Shown here in pieces: positions 1 to 11,100 of a DNA stretch of 64,000 bases (position 1 is the stretch's first letter; each line of letters begins with the position of its first letter). The DNA comes from Erysipelotrichaceae bacterium (GTDB lineage: Bacteria > Bacillota_I > Bacilli_A > Erysipelotrichales > Erysipelotrichaceae): the NCBI GenBank assembly GCA_017405785.1, contig JAFQZR010000001.1, positions 62,001-126,000 of the forward strand. Reading direction: 5' to 3'. Both the position numbers and the translations under genes were made by a program. The notes under the pieces were generated by a model. That model saw only the letters and a list, made by a program, of their open reading frames with translations, ran no database searches and was not told the origin of the DNA.

Positions 1-478
1 GTAACAGTTCCTTCAGCTTGCCGGTCTTCTTCTCTATACAGATATCGTAGAAGTTATTGACTTCTTCCTTGATGGCCTTGTTTTCAACAGTATCGGAAAG
101 AGTATTGATCTGATCCTTGTAGTAGGCCGCTCTTTTCTTATCTTTTTCTGTTATGAAATAGTTGAAACCTCTGGTCGCAATTTCCTTCTTCTGGGCTTCA
201 TTAAGTCTTTTATCCTTAAATGAATCAAACATCTCAACGGTCTTCTTTTTGTCACCTGAAATCATAGCCCGGTTCAGTTTCAGATAGTCCAGGTTAAATG
301 GAGGCACCCGTCTCTGAACGTCTTTTCTTTCCGTCATGGCCTCAAATTCCTGGATCTGACCCTTCATCAGCAGATCAGCCAGCTTGTTGAGGATGTTCTT
401 TCTTCTCCAGGCCACAAAGAAATCATAGCCAAAAAGCCGGACGGCCAGAATGATACAGATAATTAAATACTTATTCAT
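1..478 (-). CDS. membrane-anchored TPR-like protein, 3' end cut by window edge
   Basis: About 159 codons are visible from the ATG at 478 and the frame is still open at base 1, so the C-terminus is missing. The protein opens with a single hydrophobic helix (MNKYLIICIILAVRLFGY) followed by charged, helical sequence without other membrane segments, so it is probably anchored by its N-terminus with a soluble helical domain. It resembles the protein at 33437-34090 in this window: the stretch YLKLNRAMISGDKKKTVEMF aligns with WNLLRFYISRNNTEKAKECV, and both continue with a KLSKEQ/RLNEAQ-type helix and an aromatic FNYF/FFYF motif. This suggests a paralogous TPR-like family. The start is set by an AAAGGAG site that overlaps the stop of the upstream gene at 493, so the two are probably co-transcribed. 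The function is unknown. Confidence 0.75.
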   Translation of the reverse strand, partial: MNKYLIICIILAVRLFGYDFFVAWRRKNILNKLADLLMKGQIQEFEAMTERKDVQRRVPPFNLDYLKLNRAMISGDKKKTVEMFDSFKDKRLNEAQKKEIATRGFNYFITEKDKKRAAYYKDQINTLSDTVENKAIKEEVNNFYDICIEKKTGKLKELL

Positions 479-492
479 TGTTGCGTTCTCCT

Positions 493-894
493 TTACAGTG
501 ATTTATCTCCGGTTATTCTTTCTCCCAGCCTGTTAGCCCATTTCTCCGGGAAAAACCGGTAATATGACAGATGTTCCCTGCTTCTTCTCTTCTGCAGGGC
601 CGGCAGATTGGCCCATATGGCAGAAGGTATGCCTATTACTGGCAAATAAAGTGGTCCCAGTATGGCAGACTGAATGGTGTGGCCATACTCATGGACGCAG
701 ACTCTGGTATCATCAGGCCACACAAAGATAAACAGGCCTAGTGACAGTCCGGTATCGCGTTTCCATTCGGTACAGATCGAGTTTTTATACATGTAATGAT
801 GATCCCTGATGTGCACCAGAAAAACTACAAACCCCAGAAAAGTCTGTATTATTCCCCATGTGCACTGTAAAAACCAGTAAATACATCTGAGCAT
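493..894 (-). CDS. small membrane protein with HEYGH (HExxH) motif
   Basis: The 133-residue protein has a hydrophobic N-terminal half (two short membrane segments around residues 1-28 and 48-58) and then the motif HEYGHTIQSAILGPLYLP at about residues 68-85. HEYGH fits the zinc-metalloprotease HExxH pattern. The following LGPLYLPVIGIPS stretch resembles a widespread family of small uncharacterised membrane proteins that I recall from many bacteria but cannot name. Whether it is an active protease is unclear, because no third zinc ligand can be pointed to with confidence. No good Shine-Dalgarno precedes the ATG at 894, so the start is uncertain. Its stop overlaps the ribosome site of the next gene (start 478), so those two are likely one transcript. 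Confidence 0.7.
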   Translation of the reverse strand: MLRCIYWFLQCTWGIIQTFLGFVVFLVHIRDHHYMYKNSICTEWKRDTGLSLGLFIFVWPDDTRVCVHEYGHTIQSAILGPLYLPVIGIPSAIWANLPALQKRRSREHLSYYRFFPEKWANRLGERITGDKSL

Positions 895-940
895 CTATAA
901 CAATTCTATTACATTTTATGGCTTTTGCCTACCGAAAGGA

Positions 941-2623
941 CTATTCATCAACACTGTACACCACTGCCTGATAAGGTTTCAGTTCAACGGTCTGTTCATT
1001 CTGTTTCAAGTTATCGTAGTTGTTGATGAGTACTTTGCTTCTGATCCATTCAGGAAGCTGATAACTGACAGTCTTCTTACTGAAATTACCGACCACAAAC
1101 AGCTTATGGCCGTTGTATTCACGGCTGTAGGCGATGATCTTTTTATTCTCATGATCATATTCCCGGGTCCTGCCGTAAATGGCTGTTTCATCATTACTCT
1201 TGATGGCCAGCAGTTTCTGATAATAGCGGTAGACGGATTTCTCAGCCTTCAGATCCTTTTCGATGTTGATCTCCTTATAGTTCGGGTTAATGCACTGCCA
1301 TGTCCGGTGACCTTCATTAAAACCGCCATTCACGGACCCATTCCAGGCAAGAGGAACACGGGCATGGTCTCTGGCACCGTACCTGATGAAACTGAAAGCC
1401 AGTTTTTCTGGTACTCCGTATTTTCTGAGCAGGTCATAGACAAAGTGAGAAACCGGGTCCTTCAGCTGATCAATGTTCCGGAAATCACAGTTGACCAGTC
1501 CGGCTTCCTGGCCCATGTATATGAAAGGAATGCCGAAACCCATGTAGGTAATTGTTGCCAGCATCGTTGCTGCTTCGTAACGGTAATGCTTTGTATCAAT
1601 GCTGAAACGGCTGACACTGCGTACATTGTCATGGTTTTCCAGAACCAGGGTATTCCAGCCGTCCTGATAATATGTTACCTGTGGGTCAAGAAGTCCTTTT
1701 TTGAACTGACGCAGATCAAACGGCTTCCAGAAGAATTTCTTGCCGGCAATGTTATCGGAGTCAAGATGAGCGAAATTAAAGATGGTATCAAGTTCATGGT
1801 TTGACCTTTTTACATATTCATGAGCAGCTTCTTGTGACGGGTGGTATGATTCACCTACCGTATAGCTGTCATAGTGCGAAAGTGAATTGGTATAGAGTTC
1901 CTGCAGGAATTCATGCATGCGCGGTCCGTCAACATAATACTGGGCACCTTTCTGATAGGTGTATTTATCATTGTCGTCCTGGATCGGATAAACTTTGGAG
2001 AACATGTTGAAGACATCAAAGCGGAAACCGTCAACACCCTTATCCAGCCAGAAGTTCAGAATATCTTCGATCTCCTTTCTGACCTGCGGGTTTTCCCAGT
2101 TAAGGTCAGCCTGTTCAACACAGAAAAGATGCAGGTAGAATTCATCACTGTCCCCTATCCTTTCCCAGGCACTGCCGGTAAAGGTTGAAGCCCAGTTGGA
2201 AGGCGGTAACAGCTTGCCGTTTTTACGGATTCCCTTTCTGATGATGTAATAGTCACGGTATGGTGAATCAGGCGATTCGATGGCCCGCTTGAACCACGGA
2301 TGTTCAATGGAAGTATGGTTGATGACCATGTCCATGATCACTCTCAGTCCTCTGTTGTGACATTCTTTAAGCAGGCGGTCAAAGTCCTCCATGGTACCGA
2401 ACTTTTCATCAATGGCTCTGTAGTCACTGATATCATAACCGTAATCATAATCCGGAGACTTATACAGCGGTGAAAACCAGATGGCATTCACTCCCAGATC
2501 CCTGATGTAATCAAGTTTGGATATGATTCCCTCGATGTCTCCCCAGCCGTTGTTTGTGGTATCAAGGAAACTGAAAGGATATATCTGATACACAATCGCT
2601 TTTTCAAACCAGTTTGTCTTCAT
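941..2623 (-). CDS. GH13 oligo-1,6-glucosidase-type alpha-glucosidase
   Basis: A 560-residue cytoplasmic alpha-glucosidase of glycoside hydrolase family 13 (MalL/DexB/TreC group), of full family length. Visible catalytic elements are the nucleophile Asp203 in DGFRFDVFNMF, the acid/base Glu258 in TVGESY, and His331-Asp332 in LENHDNVR, plus conserved region I (DMVINHTS). The residue after the nucleophile is Val204. In this subfamily Val at that place is associated with alpha-1,6 linkages (isomaltose, dextran fragments), while Ala or Thr favours alpha-1,4, so an oligo-1,6-glucosidase is the best guess. The start is set at the third codon (2623): AAGGTG lies seven bases before that ATG but directly abuts the ATG at 2629. 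There is no PTS or ABC sugar transporter next to it. Confidence 0.9.
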   Translation of the reverse strand: MKTNWFEKAIVYQIYPFSFLDTTNNGWGDIEGIISKLDYIRDLGVNAIWFSPLYKSPDYDYGYDISDYRAIDEKFGTMEDFDRLLKECHNRGLRVIMDMVINHTSIEHPWFKRAIESPDSPYRDYYIIRKGIRKNGKLLPPSNWASTFTGSAWERIGDSDEFYLHLFCVEQADLNWENPQVRKEIEDILNFWLDKGVDGFRFDVFNMFSKVYPIQDDNDKYTYQKGAQYYVDGPRMHEFLQELYTNSLSHYDSYTVGESYHPSQEAAHEYVKRSNHELDTIFNFAHLDSDNIAGKKFFWKPFDLRQFKKGLLDPQVTYYQDGWNTLVLENHDNVRSVSRFSIDTKHYRYEAATMLATITYMGFGIPFIYMGQEAGLVNCDFRNIDQLKDPVSHFVYDLLRKYGVPEKLAFSFIRYGARDHARVPLAWNGSVNGGFNEGHRTWQCINPNYKEINIEKDLKAEKSVYRYYQKLLAIKSNDETAIYGRTREYDHENKKIIAYSREYNGHKLFVVGNFSKKTVSYQLPEWIRSKVLINNYDNLKQNEQTVELKPYQAVVYSVDE

Positions 2624-2704
2624 TATCATTCACCTTCTTATACATACATTATACCTTCATAACAGTGTTAGGTGTTATAATTGAATAAAGGACGGTATAA
2701 TCAT

Positions 2705-4183
2705 ATGATCAGTAACGATGCTGAGATACTCAAGCTGAAAAATAAAATCAAAATGGAAGTCTGCAAGCTGGCCTGGGCTGACAATCTCAATCAGGATGCG
2801 GTAGAGCAGATGATTCTGGACCTGTTTCCGGGTCCTAAGGCTACCTGGCGCTGCTGTGTCTACAAAGAAAGAGAAATAGTCAGGCAGCGTGTCAGACTGG
2901 CCATGTGTGAAAACGTAACTACCAATCCAAACAGCCAGAACATCGTTCAGGTCATTGAACCTGCCTGTGATGAGTGTCCTATCGCTACCTACATGGTCAC
3001 TGACATGTGCCGTTTCTGTCTGGGCAAAGCCTGTCTTAATGCCTGCAAGTTTGATGCCCTGACACCGGGCGACAGCCATATGAAGATCGATCCGGCCAAA
3101 TGCCGTGAATGCGGAATGTGTGCCAATGTCTGTCCTTACGGAGCCATCATTCATATTGAAAGACCGTGCAAGAAAGCCTGCCCTGTTGATGCCATCACCT
3201 ACGATGAATACGGCATTGCTCAAATAGATGAAGAGAAATGTGTCAACTGCGGTCACTGCATCCATAACTGCCCGTTCGGGGCCATCGGTTCCAAAGTCTT
3301 CTTAGTAAAGATCATTGATGCTATCAAGTCCGGCAAACAGGTTATTGCCATGGTTGCCCCTAGCATTGAAGGTCAGTTTGGTGAAAAGATCGATCTGGCC
3401 AGCATCAAGCGGACTTTACAGAAGATCGGCTTCTCTGACATGGTTGAAGTAGGATTGGGTGCTGACATGACAGCGGTCTCTGAATCTCTTGAGTGGATCG
3501 AAGCACTGGAAGAAGGAAAGAAACTGACTACTTCCTGCTGCCCTGCTTTCACAGAGATGTTAAGAAAGAACTTCCCGGAGATTTACGAAAATAATAAATC
3601 AAAGACTGTATCACCGATGTGTGCCACGGCCCGTTATCTGAAAGTACTGTATCCGGATTGTGTAACGGTCTTTATCGGCCCATGTGTTGCCAAGAAAAAG
3701 GAAGCTCTGGATGAATCCATTGAGGATAATGCTGACTTTGTCATGACATATGGCGAGCTGCAGATCCTGATGGAATCACTTGATCTCGACTTCATTGAAG
3801 CTGATGAACATGACCAGCAGTCCAGTATCTTCGGTAAGGGTTTCGCCTCCAGCGGCGGTGTCGCCAATGCTGTTCTGGAAGTCATGAAGGAACGCGGTGA
3901 AAACGTTGATGATGTCAAACTGTTGAGATGTTCCGGCGGCAGTGAATGCCGTAAGGGTGTTCTGTTGCTGAAACATGGAAAACTGACTGAAGACTTCATT
4001 GAAGGCATGTTCTGTCCGGGCGGATGTGTCGGCGGTCCTTCCAAGAGAAAGACCGAGACCGAGATCACCAGAGCCAGAAAGAAACAGCTGAACAAGGCTG
4101 ATGACCGCGGCATTCTGGAAAATCTCGCAACCGTTCCAATGGATCAGTTCTCAATGTCGGTAGATTATCACAAGGAAAAATAA
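2705..4183 (+). CDS. monomeric [FeFe] hydrogenase, probably group B-like
   Basis: A 492-residue iron hydrogenase. Numbered from the ATG at 2705, the H-cluster loops are TSCCPAF (Cys278, Cys279), GPCVAKKKEA (Cys327) and EGMFCPGGCVGGP (Cys437, Cys441), which supply the four ligands of the active site. The N-terminal part has many cysteines: CDECP and CRFCLGKACLNAC near 88-114, then two CxxCxxCxxxCP ferredoxin motifs at 133-143 and 179-189 with a CxxxCP between them, enough for three to four [4Fe-4S] clusters. The usual Met-Pro-Cys and TSCCPxW are replaced by Gly-Pro-Cys and TSCCPxF, as I recall for group B enzymes rather than the standard H2-evolving group A. The upstream TTG at 2681 is in frame, but AAAGGA at 2688-2693 better serves the ATG. 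Maturases HydE/F/G are not in the window. Confidence 0.9.
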   Translation: MISNDAEILKLKNKIKMEVCKLAWADNLNQDAVEQMILDLFPGPKATWRCCVYKEREIVRQRVRLAMCENVTTNPNSQNIVQVIEPACDECPIATYMVTDMCRFCLGKACLNACKFDALTPGDSHMKIDPAKCRECGMCANVCPYGAIIHIERPCKKACPVDAITYDEYGIAQIDEEKCVNCGHCIHNCPFGAIGSKVFLVKIIDAIKSGKQVIAMVAPSIEGQFGEKIDLASIKRTLQKIGFSDMVEVGLGADMTAVSESLEWIEALEEGKKLTTSCCPAFTEMLRKNFPEIYENNKSKTVSPMCATARYLKVLYPDCVTVFIGPCVAKKKEALDESIEDNADFVMTYGELQILMESLDLDFIEADEHDQQSSIFGKGFASSGGVANAVLEVMKERGENVDDVKLLRCSGGSECRKGVLLLKHGKLTEDFIEGMFCPGGCVGGPSKRKTETEITRARKKQLNKADDRGILENLATVPMDQFSMSVDYHKEK

Positions 4184-4190
4184 ACATATA

Positions 4191-4228
4191 AAAACTCCCG
4201 GTTCTTACGAATCGGGAGTCTTTTTTTA
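4191..4228. terminator. bidirectional intrinsic terminator, hydrogenase / rpoC
   Basis: ACTCCCG at 4194-4200 pairs with CGGGAGT at 4213-4219 and is followed by seven T on the plus strand. On the minus strand the run is TTTTTAT. It sits between two convergent genes and can end both. Confidence 0.9.
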
Positions 4229-4247
4229 TCTTGCTCTTTCTGAAGTC

Positions 4248-7200
4248 TTATTCTTCGTCTTCACCTTCGACATCAGCTTTTTCGGCTTCAACGGCTACCA
4301 GTGACTGCAGGCGAGCTTCTTCTTCGCTCTCCTGAGCCAGTCTTTCAGCCTTCACCTTGCGGGCTTCTTCAGCTCTGCGCTTGATTTCGATAGTTGATTC
4401 ACGAACTGCATCGGTACCGGTTCCTGCAGGAATCTTCTTACCGATGATAACATTTTCCTTCAGACCTCTTAAGACGTCAGTCTTGCCGTTAACAGCTGCG
4501 TCAGTCAGAACCTTGGTGGTTTCCTGGAAGCTGGCAGCTGATAACCATGAGTCGGTCTCAACAGATGACTTGGAGACACCTAACAGAATAGGCTTGAACT
4601 TGGCCGGGATTCCGCCTTCCAGCAGAATATCACCGTTGAGTTCAGTGATCTTTCTCTTGCTGATCTGTGTTCCCTTGGCCAGAGCGGTATCATTACCGTC
4701 TTCGATAACGACCTTTCTGAGCATCTGTGTGATCATGATCTCCAGGTGCTTGTCAGAGATATCGATACTCTGGCTGTGGTAAACCTTCTTGACTTCCTTC
4801 AGAATGTAGTTCTGAACGGCTTCGACACCGGCGAAGTCTATGAGTTCCTTAGGGTTGACCTGGCCTTCAGTCAGCTTTTCGCCAGCCTTGACGAATGTAC
4901 CGACCTTGATCCAGGAACGGATAACCTGAGTAGGATCGACCTTGTGGTCAAATGTTTCCTCTTCACCTTCGACAACTCTCTTCAGAGTGATTGTCGTACC
5001 GCCCTTTTCGTTAGGTTCGATTGAAACGATCTCACCGTCGAACTTGGCGATAACGGCTGGATGCTTAGGGCAGCGTGCCTCGAACAGTTCTTCAACACGC
5101 GGTAAACCCTGAGTGATGTCACCTTCAGCGTTGGCAACACCGCCGGTATGGAAGTTTCTCATTGTAAGCTGAGTGCCCGGTTCACCGATTGACTGAGCAG
5201 CCATGATACCGACTGCTTCACCGTTTTCAACCAGCTTGCCTGTGGCCATGTTACGTCCGTAGCACTTGCGGCAGATGCCGTTTTCTGACTTGCAGACGAA
5301 AGCGTTTCTGATCAGAACTTCCTTGATGCCGGCAGCGACGATTGCCTTGGCAGTATTTTCATCAATGAACTGATCCTCACCGATAATGAGTTCACCGGTG
5401 TTAGGATCGATGACATCCTGCTTGGAGTATCTGCCTACCAGTCTTTCGTACAGGCTTTCAATGACCGTACCGGCCTTGCGGTCGACGATCTCCGTTACAA
5501 GGTAGCCGTCCTCAGTCTGGCAGTCGTCTTCAACAACGACAACATCCTGAGCAACGTCAACCAGTCTTCTGGTCAGATAACCTGATGATGCAGTCTTTAA
5601 GGCTGTATCGGTCAGACCTTTTCTGATACCGTGAGACGCGATGAAGAATTCGTTAACGGTCTGTCCTTCACGGAAGCATGAATAGATAGGAACCTCAATG
5701 ATTGATCTCTGATATCCCTTGGCACTCTTGGCCTGAGTAGGTTTACTCATCAGACCACGTAAGCCGGCTAACTGGGACAGGTTGTCCTTGTTACCACGGG
5801 CACCGGAAACCATCATCATGTTGATAGGGTTCTTCTTTGGCAGTGAAGCCATCAGTTCATTAACTGTTGTTGTCTTGATGCCGTCCCATAAGGTCATTAA
5901 GCTTCTTTCCCATTCAGGTTCAGTCAGTAAGCCTCTGTGATAGAGTCTTAACAGTCTTTCAGCCTGAACCTTGCCCTCTTCCACATACTGATGCTTGTTA
6001 GGGGAAACCTTAATGTCATTCAGGGAGATGGTCATACCTGCTACGGTTGAATACTTGAATCCGTTATCCTTGATCTTGTCAAAGTAAACGAATGTCTGGT
6101 CTTCGCCATGATATGGCTTGCCGTCTTCGTGAGCCTGATGAGATTCGGTATTGGCGTATCTCTTATAGACTTCAGCGATGATAGCACCCAGATCCTTCTT
6201 CTTTACGGCGCTTGCCAGAGGCAGAGCCTTGATGTATTCTCTGATATCTGTTCCGTAATCAACGAAATACTTGTCGGCCAACTTGACGTTCCAGCCGTCT
6301 GTTACTTCATTGACATATGGGAAATCACCAGGGAAGACATTGTTGAAGATGATCTTGCCAACGGTAGTGATCAGGTACTGTTCATTCTGCTCAGGTGTGA
6401 AGAAAGACTTCTTCAAAGACTTGGCACGGATGGCGATACGGGTGTGCAGATGTGTCTGCTTTTCATCATAGGCCATTAATACTTCGGAAACATCCTTGTA
6501 TACACGGCCTTCTGAATCACCGTAAGTCTTCCATAATTCAGCGGAAGCCTCATCACCTAAGCTTCTGTATCTTTCGGCTTCTTCATAGAACTCTTCCTTG
6601 GTTTCTTCCATGGTCAGATAGAAGTTACCAAGCACCATGTCCTGTGAAGGTGTAACGATTGGCTGGCCGTCCTTAGGTGAAAGGATGTTGTTGGAACCAA
6701 GCATTAAGATCTTGGCTTCAGCACAGGCTTCTTCACTTAATGGTACGTGTACAGCCATCTGGTCACCGTCAAAGTCTGCATTGAATGCCGGGCAAACCAG
6801 CGGATGCAGTCTGATGGCACGGCCTTCAACCAGCTTAGGCATGAAGGCCTGGATACCCAGACGGTGCAGAGTCGGAGCTCTGTTTAACAGAACCGGGTGA
6901 TCCTTGATGACTTCCTCAAGGATATCCCATACTCTGTCATCACCCTTGTCGATGAGTTTTTCAGCAGTCTTGGAGTTGGTGGCGATTTCCTGGTGAACCA
7001 TTTCGTTGATGACGAAAGGTCTGAACAGGACGATGGCCATTTCTCTCGGCAGACCACACTGATACATCTTAAGATCCGGTCCGACAGCGATAACTGAACG
7101 GCCGGAGAAGTCAACACGCTTACCTAACAGATTCTGACGGAATCTGCCCTGCTTACCCTTTAAGCTGTGAGACAGGGACTTAAGCGCTCTGTTGTTTGAT

Positions 7201-8129
7201 CCTGTTACAGGCTTGCTGCGGCGGCCGTTATCAATTAACGCGTCGACAGCTTCCTGCAGCATACGTTTTTCGTTCTGAACGATGATGCTCGGAGTACCGA
7301 TTTCCAGTAACTTGTTCAAACGGTTGTTACGGGTAATGATACGGCGGTATAAGTCGTTCAGGTCGCTGGATGCGAATCTGCCGCCATCCAGCTGCAGCAT
7401 AGGACGGAGATCAGGTGGAATAACCGGTAATACGGTCAGTACCATCCATTCAGGCTTCTGGCCTGAATTGCGGAAAGCAGCTACGGTTTCCAGACGCTTG
7501 ATCAGCTTTTTACGCTTTTCGTTCTGGGAATCAGTATCAGCCAGTTCACCGATCTCGGCTGTGATCTTCTGATATTCCTGTTCAATGTCAACCTGTTCCA
7601 GCAGGACCTTGATGGCTTCGGCACCGATCTTGGCGGTAAATACCTTACGCTGATCCAGCGCTTCGTTTACTTCCTTCGGTGTCATTACCTGCTTGTATTC
7701 CAGGCCGCTGTCCTTTGGATCAGTGACGATCCACTTTACGAAATATACGATTTCTTCCAGTTCCTTCGGTGGGATGTTCAGCAGAAGTGCCAGTCTGGAA
7801 GGAGTTCCCTTCAGATACCAGATATGGGTAACAGGAGAAGCGAGCTGAATATGGCCCATCCTCTCACGTCTGACAGCTCTTCTGGTGATCTCAACACCGC
7901 ATCTGTCACAGACGACACCCTTATATCTGACTTTCTTGTACTTGCCGCAGGCACATTCCCAGTCCTTGGTAGGTCCGAAAATCTTTTCGCAGAACAGACC
8001 GTCCCTTTCAGGTTTCTGTGAACGGTAGTTCAGAGTTTCAGGCTTCTTGACTTCGCCATGGGACCACTCAAGGATCCTCTCAGGTGAAGCTAAACCGATC
8101 TGTATAGAAGCAACATCATTAATATTCAT
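4248..8129 (-). CDS. rpoC: RNA polymerase subunit beta'
   Basis: This 1293-residue protein is the beta' subunit of DNA-dependent RNA polymerase and carries the catalytic magnesium site [12 protein letters not shown] (NADFDGD at 450-456). The N-terminal zinc ribbon uses Cys59, Cys61, Cys74 and Cys77. The later zinc site is seen in [15 protein letters not shown], and the trigger-loop region in [21 protein letters not shown]. Length is close to the usual 1200-1300 of Firmicutes. It ends in a short acidic tail. An AGGAGGT site eight to ten bases before the ATG fixes the start. It lies 23 bases downstream of rpoB and is surely in the same transcript, ending at the hairpin at 4191-4228. Confidence 0.99.
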   Translation of the reverse strand: MNINDVASIQIGLASPERILEWSHGEVKKPETLNYRSQKPERDGLFCEKIFGPTKDWECACGKYKKVRYKGVVCDRCGVEITRRAVRRERMGHIQLASPVTHIWYLKGTPSRLALLLNIPPKELEEIVYFVKWIVTDPKDSGLEYKQVMTPKEVNEALDQRKVFTAKIGAEAIKVLLEQVDIEQEYQKITAEIGELADTDSQNEKRKKLIKRLETVAAFRNSGQKPEWMVLTVLPVIPPDLRPMLQLDGGRFASSDLNDLYRRIITRNNRLNKLLEIGTPSIIVQNEKRMLQEAVDALIDNGRRSKPVTGSNNRALKSLSHSLKGKQGRFRQNLLGKRVDFSGRSVIAVGPDLKMYQCGLPREMAIVLFRPFVINEMVHQEIATNSKTAEKLIDKGDDRVWDILEEVIKDHPVLLNRAPTLHRLGIQAFMPKLVEGRAIRLHPLVCPAFNADFDGDQMAVHVPLSEEACAEAKILMLGSNNILSPKDGQPIVTPSQDMVLGNFYLTMEETKEEFYEEAERYRSLGDEASAELWKTYGDSEGRVYKDVSEVLMAYDEKQTHLHTRIAIRAKSLKKSFFTPEQNEQYLITTVGKIIFNNVFPGDFPYVNEVTDGWNVKLADKYFVDYGTDIREYIKALPLASAVKKKDLGAIIAEVYKRYANTESHQAHEDGKPYHGEDQTFVYFDKIKDNGFKYSTVAGMTISLNDIKVSPNKHQYVEEGKVQAERLLRLYHRGLLTEPEWERSLMTLWDGIKTTTVNELMASLPKKNPINMMMVSGARGNKDNLSQLAGLRGLMSKPTQAKSAKGYQRSIIEVPIYSCFREGQTVNEFFIASHGIRKGLTDTALKTASSGYLTRRLVDVAQDVVVVEDDCQTEDGYLVTEIVDRKAGTVIESLYERLVGRYSKQDVIDPNTGELIIGEDQFIDENTAKAIVAAGIKEVLIRNAFVCKSENGICRKCYGRNMATGKLVENGEAVGIMAAQSIGEPGTQLTMRNFHTGGVANAEGDITQGLPRVEELFEARCPKHPAVIAKFDGEIVSIEPNEKGGTTITLKRVVEGEEETFDHKVDPTQVIRSWIKVGTFVKAGEKLTEGQVNPKELIDFAGVEAVQNYILKEVKKVYHSQSIDISDKHLEIMITQMLRKVVIEDGNDTALAKGTQISKRKITELNGDILLEGGIPAKFKPILLGVSKSSVETDSWLSAASFQETTKVLTDAAVNGKTDVLRGLKENVIIGKKIPAGTGTDAVRESTIEIKRRAEEARKVKAERLAQESEEEARLQSLVAVEAEKADVEGEDEE

Positions 8130-8152
8130 ATTCTTTCAGTACCTCCTCTATA

Positions 8153-11100
8153 CTAGTTGTAATCATCATAATAGTCGTCATAACTGTCGGCACCGACAAC
8201 AGCAGCTTCCGGAATGTCATCCATTTCGTAACCGCTCTGGATGTCTTCAACATCGACAACTTCACTGCTCTCAACAGCAGGGCCTGCTGCCTTCTTGTCA
8301 TCTTCATTCTGTGATAAGTCAATGACGTTACCGTCCTTATCCATGATTCTGATATCAAGAGCCAGGGCCTGCAGTTCATGAGTAAGTACTCTGAATGATT
8401 CACCGACACTTGGTTCAGGTATCGGCTTGCCCTTGGTGATGGCTTCATAAGTCTTATCACGTCCGGCAATATCATCTGACTTGACAGTCAGAATTTCAGA
8501 CAGTGTATATGCTGCGCCGTAGGCTTCCAAAGCCCAAACCTCCATCTCACCAAATCTCTGGCCGCCCTTCTGAGCTTTACCGCCCAGAGGCTGCTGCGTA
8601 ACGAGTGAGTAAGGTCCTGTAGCTCTGGCATGCAGTTTATCGTCAACCATGTGAGCCAGCTTGATCATGTACATGACACCGACAGCGACTCTTTCATCGA
8701 AAGGTTCACCCGTCTGGCCGTCATATAACAGGGTCTTGCCGTCTTCAGAAGCATTGGTAGCTTCCAGGATCGACTTCAGTTCTTCATTATTGATACCATC
8801 GAATACCGGAGTTGCGAACTTGCATCCGAGCTTTTCAGCTGCCAGACCCAGGTGGATCTCCAGAACCTGTCCGATGTTCATACGGCTAGGAACGCCGAAC
8901 GGGTTAAGCATGATATCAATCTTTGTGCCGTCTGGCAGATATGGCATATCTTCCTCAGGCAGAATCTTGGCAATAACGCCCTTATTTCCGTGACGTCCTG
9001 CCATCTTGTCACCTTCAGAGATCTTACGCTTCTGAGCGATGTAGACCTTGACGATGGCACTTACACCCGGATTGAGCTGAGCGTTGCTCTTTCCGCGGTA
9101 GAAAGTCTTGACATCCATGACGATACCGTCACCGCCGTGAGGTACCTTCAATGAGCTGTCTTTGACTTCGCGTGACTTTTCACCGAAGATAGCCAGTAAC
9201 AGCTTTTCTTCAGGAGAAACTTCACTCTGGCCCTTAGGAGTTACCTTACCGACAAGAATGTCGCCTTCCTTGACTTCCGCACCGATCATGACGATACCTC
9301 TTGAATCGAGATAGCGGCAGCTTGATTCGGAAACGTTAGGAATGTCTCTGGTAATTTCCTCAGGTCCCAGTTTTGTATCACGGCATTCAATTGAATATTC
9401 TTCAATATGAATTGAGGTGAATATGTCATCTCTGACCATTCTCTCTGACATGATGACAGCGTCCTCATAGTTGAAGCCGTGCCATGTCATGAACGCGATC
9501 TTAACGTTCTGGCCTAAAGCCAGTTCGCCGTTTTCCATTGACGGTCCGTCAGCCAGGATATCACCCTTTTCAATCTTTTCACCTACTTCAACAATAGGCT
9601 TCTGGTTGACACAGGTACCGGCGTTGGAACGCATGAACTTTGACAGATGATAATCATGATCTCTGCCGTCTTCATTGACGGTGATCTTGAGTGCATCTAC
9701 ATAAGTGACAATGCCGTCATGATCCGCAATTAAGGCTCCGCCGGAGTCCTTGGCAACACGGTATTCCATACCGGTACCGACATTCGGTGAATGAGGCTTT
9801 AACAGCGGAACAGCCTGACGCTGCATGTTAGCACCCATCAGGGCACGTGTAGCGTCATCGTTTTCCAAAAATGGAATGCAGGCAGCAGCGACGGAAATGA
9901 TCTGCTTAGGAGAAACGTCGACAAGTTCAACTCTTTCCTTCGGCATCATGACCGTTTCAGTCTGATAACGGCAGACACACTGGTCGTTTACCAGATAGCC
10001 GTCACGGACTTCGTTAGCCTGGGCAATGATATAATCGAGTTCATCATCTGCTGACAGATAGATTACATCGTCCTTAACCTTGAAGGTTTCCCTGTCAACG
10101 ATACGGTATGGAGTCTGAATAAAGCCATATTCATTAACCTTACCATAGGAAGTCAGGTAGTTGATAAGACCGATGTTTGGTCCTTCAGGTGTCTCGATAG
10201 GACAGATTCTTCCGTAGTGAGTGGCATGAACGTCACGAACTTCGAAACCTGCTCTTTCTCTGGTCAGACCGCCAGGGCCCAACGCAGAGATACGGCGCTT
10301 GTTGGTGAGTTCAGCCAGCGGGTTCTGCTGGTCCATGAACTGAGACAGCTGTGAACTGGAGAAGAACTCCTTGATGGCTGATGACAGAGCACGGATATGA
10401 GTGATATTCTTCGGAGAAAGCTTGTCAACCTCAGTGATTGACATCTTTTCCTTGATGTTCTTTTCGACTCTGGACAGACCGATTCTGAACTGGTTCTGAA
10501 TCAGTTCGCCAACCGTTCTTAAACGACGGTTGCCCAGCTGGTCGATATCATCAACCGTACCCACTTCATCCATCATGTTCAGCATGTATGAATACTGTGA
10601 ATACATATCTGAAGTGATGATAGTCTTCTTTAAGGTAAACGGATCAATACCGATGACCTTGACAGAATACTCATCTTCAGGTTTTTTCTTAACATAGATT
10701 ACCTGGTTGGCAGAGCCAACGAGGTATAAGGATAACTGAGCACCGCCCTTGACCTGCTCAACGACATACTGACGTGCTTCGTTGGTCAGGATCGGTTCCT
10801 CAGTATCAGGAATGTAACGGCTGATTACGAGTTCATCGTTGAAATCAACGTCGATTCCCTTTTCATCGATCAGACGGCCTAAAGAATACAGTCTGGAACC
10901 GTAGTTCAGTACGGAAATGACGTTTTCAGGAGTTAACTTGACTTCCTGGGCAATAACGCCGCCCCATACCTTGATGTTTTCAATGCCGGCCTTGGCTAAG
11001 GCATTGACATCACTCTCGGTCAGAACCAGACCTTCTTCGAGGTCGATCTTCTTATCTTTTACTTTTTCAGCCAGAATACGGCCGATCAGTCCTTTTCTGT

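Noticed and set aside
1106-1804. 232-codon plus-strand open frame opposite the alpha-glucosidase gene
   Set aside because: It is antisense to a well-conserved GH13 gene with all catalytic motifs, has no ribosome site and no recognisable protein features.
2675-3265. 196-codon minus-strand frame opposite the hydrogenase
   Set aside because: Antisense to ferredoxin motifs that are certainly coding; it would also overlap the hydrogenase promoter.
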